From: Bacteriovoracaceae bacterium
GTDB lineage: Bacteria > Bdellovibrionota > Bacteriovoracia > Bacteriovoracales > Bacteriovoracaceae
Length of the DNA: 6,349 bases
Direction: 5' to 3'
Assembly: GCA_023151145.1 (NCBI GenBank)
Contig: JAKLJM010000134.1
Location: forward strand, 1-6,349
Below are positions 4,489-6,349 of this stretch, piece by piece; within the stretch, counting starts at the first letter, position 1, and every line of letters begins with the position of its first letter. A program made the translations under genes and the position numbers. The notes beneath the pieces are model-generated. The model was not told where the DNA came from, did not search any database, and saw only the letters and a list, made by a program, of their open reading frames with translations.

Positions 4489-6349
4489 ATGAAAACGTTT
4501 TGGCGTAAGTCAGCTTTGTTGGCCTCATTGGTTTCGATACCTTTTGTAAGCACTTTAGCTACAAATTCTAGCGAACTCATTCTTGGTAGCTTTAGTTATC
4601 AATGTCCACAAGTTGTTACCCGAGATGTCGGTGCGACGATTCAAAATTTAAACGCACTCAAAGTGATTGTCGAAGAATTAAAAAGTGATGCCGACTGTGG
4701 AAGTTCAAATCAATTAAATGCAGTTCTTGGGCGATATGCTGCTCTTTATGAAGATTTTCAAGTTCAAAATTATGATAAACAAGAAAAGATAGAATTAGAA
4801 AAAAGAATTGCTTCCTATACCCAGGCCATGTCTGATGACAGTCTAAGCAATGAAACAAAAGCCAAGATGAGCGAGGAAATGGTTCTTGCTCAAGCCGATC
4901 TTATTAACGTTAAAGCAAGATTAAAAAGATTTGATACTTTTAGTGGTAAAGAAGCGAGAGCAGCTAATCAATTAATATTTGCAGTTGATCAATATCTCGC
5001 CAATATTGATCAGAATCCAAAATGCGTTGAAAAGAAAGGTGCAAAAATAGCAGGGCTTGTGAGTAATGTTCTTATTACGACAGCAGCCTTTGCAAATCCC
5101 GGAACAGCATTAGCGCTAGCGGCGAGTGGAGTTATTCTTCAAGCTGGAACAAATTTTGTTAAAAATAAATCCTTTGATGACACGGTTGATGCCCTGACAG
5201 ATGCACAAATGCCAACAGCGGTCCGTTGTTATTCACAGGTATTAACTGATCAATACTGTTCGATGAATGATACCTTAAAAGTTTTAGAGGAAAGAAAAAG
5301 AGGAATCAATCAATCATTATTAAAAACGTCACCACAATTAGAAGGATTAAACCTATTATCTTATCAATTAACTGGTTTAAATAAATGGTTAGAAGAAGTC
5401 TATTCAGGCTCAGAAATCACGTCTGAAGGGGATTTAGTTAATAGAGAAAAACCAATTTTACAAGCAGAGCTTTTAAAGAAAATTAAAATGTATGTTGAAG
5501 CTTATGCGAATATTAACACGAAATCGCTGAATGAAATTCGTTCGGAAAAAGAACGATCAAATGCCATAGCGATTCTTACAGAAAAATTATCTTATATTAT
5601 GAGTTCTCCAAGTTTAAATCCCGCTCCTTCAAGATCAATGTTTTCTTCTGGAGATGAGAAAGTGGCCAATCCTATTTTTGCCACAAGAACGTTAGAGTTA
5701 CTTCCCTTTGAACTTTATCGTCCGGGTGCTTTTCCAACTCTTCCTAGTTGTGGAGTGATGAATTGTTCATTTTCAGGTTATATTGCCAAAGAAGGGATCG
5801 TTCTTTCGATGGACAATTGGTTTGAGAGTTTAAAGAATGCTAATTTAATCATTCAAAGTGCGCTAGATGCAGTAAACGTTCAACGTTCAAAAACGATTTC
5901 GGTAGATGCTTATCGAATCATGGTGAACGCTAGTACTGATCAAAAAGGTGAAGTAAATGCTCTTAATGGTCTTAGAAAAGTTTCTCAATTAGCAACCGTT
6001 ATTGCTGATCGTTTGAAAGGTTATGGCTGTAAATTAAATCAAGAGGATTGTGAAACTCCACTAAATCCTTATTACCCACAATTTACAAATGTTCTAAAAA
6101 CGAAAACTCTTTCGGAACAAATTGTGAAATTAATCAAAGAAACTTATGAACCAAGAACTCTTGATGATGAAATGATGCCAAAGGAATGTCGTGGGACAAG
6201 TTTTTCTCCAGCGCTAGTAAATTTAGACGCAGATGAAGCCTTAGAAAGGAAAAGCTTTCTCGTTATTTCATGTATAGCGAAACTCTTAAAGTTAGAAGAA
6301 CGTGGAACAGATGTTTTTATGACAAAAATTAAAGATATGGTTTCTTACG
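4489..6349 (+). CDS. Large exported Cys-containing protein of unknown function (3' partial)
   Basis: I do not recognise this family. The frame is open from the ATG to the window edge: 620 full codons plus one base, with no stop. The N-terminus MKTFWRKSALLASLVSIPFVSTLATN has a basic start, a hydrophobic core and a signal peptidase I-like TLA|T site near residue 24. No lipobox Cys is present, so a soluble periplasmic, secreted or outer-surface protein is likely rather than a lipoprotein. Eleven Cys follow (39, 70, 179, 247, 257, 421, 426, 514, 521, 567, 595), which suits disulfide bonding after export. Residues 97-148 are highly charged and look helical. Residues 187-220 form an Ala/Gly-rich hydrophobic stretch broken by NPG (203-205), which could be a membrane hairpin or a buried helical pair. 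The start is supported by AAGGA six bases upstream. No catalytic motif was seen, and the missing C-terminus may hold the informative domain. Confidence 0.85.
   Translation, partial: MKTFWRKSALLASLVSIPFVSTLATNSSELILGSFSYQCPQVVTRDVGATIQNLNALKVIVEELKSDADCGSSNQLNAVLGRYAALYEDFQVQNYDKQEKIELEKRIASYTQAMSDDSLSNETKAKMSEEMVLAQADLINVKARLKRFDTFSGKEARAANQLIFAVDQYLANIDQNPKCVEKKGAKIAGLVSNVLITTAAFANPGTALALAASGVILQAGTNFVKNKSFDDTVDALTDAQMPTAVRCYSQVLTDQYCSMNDTLKVLEERKRGINQSLLKTSPQLEGLNLLSYQLTGLNKWLEEVYSGSEITSEGDLVNREKPILQAELLKKIKMYVEAYANINTKSLNEIRSEKERSNAIAILTEKLSYIMSSPSLNPAPSRSMFSSGDEKVANPIFATRTLELLPFELYRPGAFPTLPSCGVMNCSFSGYIAKEGIVLSMDNWFESLKNANLIIQSALDAVNVQRSKTISVDAYRIMVNASTDQKGEVNALNGLRKVSQLATVIADRLKGYGCKLNQEDCETPLNPYYPQFTNVLKTKTLSEQIVKLIKETYEPRTLDDEMMPKECRGTSFSPALVNLDADEALERKSFLVISCIAKLLKLEERGTDVFMTKIKDMVSY

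Noticed and set aside
4658..4858. 66-codon minus-strand ORF opposite the exported-protein gene
   Set aside because: Antisense to a long open frame with a good ribosome binding site and signal peptide; no independent support.
1..6349. A defence island, toxin-antitoxin pair, mobile element or single multi-gene system
   Set aside because: Gene orientations (convergent, divergent, then separated) argue against one operon, and no nuclease, recombinase, transposase, phage or CRISPR signature was seen on either strand.

Overview
The window is an AT-rich bacterial chromosome segment holding two complete genes and two genes cut by its edges. Nothing in it looks mobile: there are no insertion sequences, tRNA genes, rRNA genes or CRISPR repeats. 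The taxon cannot be fixed from the sequence alone. The base composition, the HD-type histidine-kinase H-box and the large Cys-containing exported protein of unknown family would suit a Bdellovibrionota (Bacteriovorax/Peredibacter-like) or other delta-proteobacteria-like Gram-negative, but this is a low-confidence guess.

Layout: (1) Positions 1-1108 (+) are the C-terminal part of a lipoxygenase-like non-haem iron (or manganese) dioxygenase whose 5' end lies outside the window. (2) Positions 1138-2424 (-) encode an orphan sensor histidine kinase with six predicted membrane helices, convergent with the lipoxygenase. A strong inverted repeat at 1121-1156 sits between them and overlaps the kinase's last codons. 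(3) Positions 2425-2551 are a short divergent intergenic region. (4) Positions 2552-4384 (+) encode a YgiQ-family radical SAM protein. (5) Positions 4385-4488 are a compact intergenic region with three inverted repeats: one over the ygiQ stop codon, a perfect 17-bp palindrome, and an 11-bp stem whose 3' arm contains the next gene's Shine-Dalgarno sequence. (6) Positions 4489-6349 (+) are the first 620 codons of a large exported Cys-containing protein that I do not recognise; it is open to the window edge.

The genes do not look like one operon or one pathway. The first two are convergent, the second and third divergent, and the third and fourth are co-directional but separated by about 100 bp of structured DNA. 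The points most worth a second look are the unusual metal-site residues of the lipoxygenase (HX3H spacing, H-x3-H second pair, C-terminal Tyr where the family has Ile/Val) and the hairpin that would hide the ribosome binding site of the exported-protein gene. I found no convincing evidence of a new multi-gene system.
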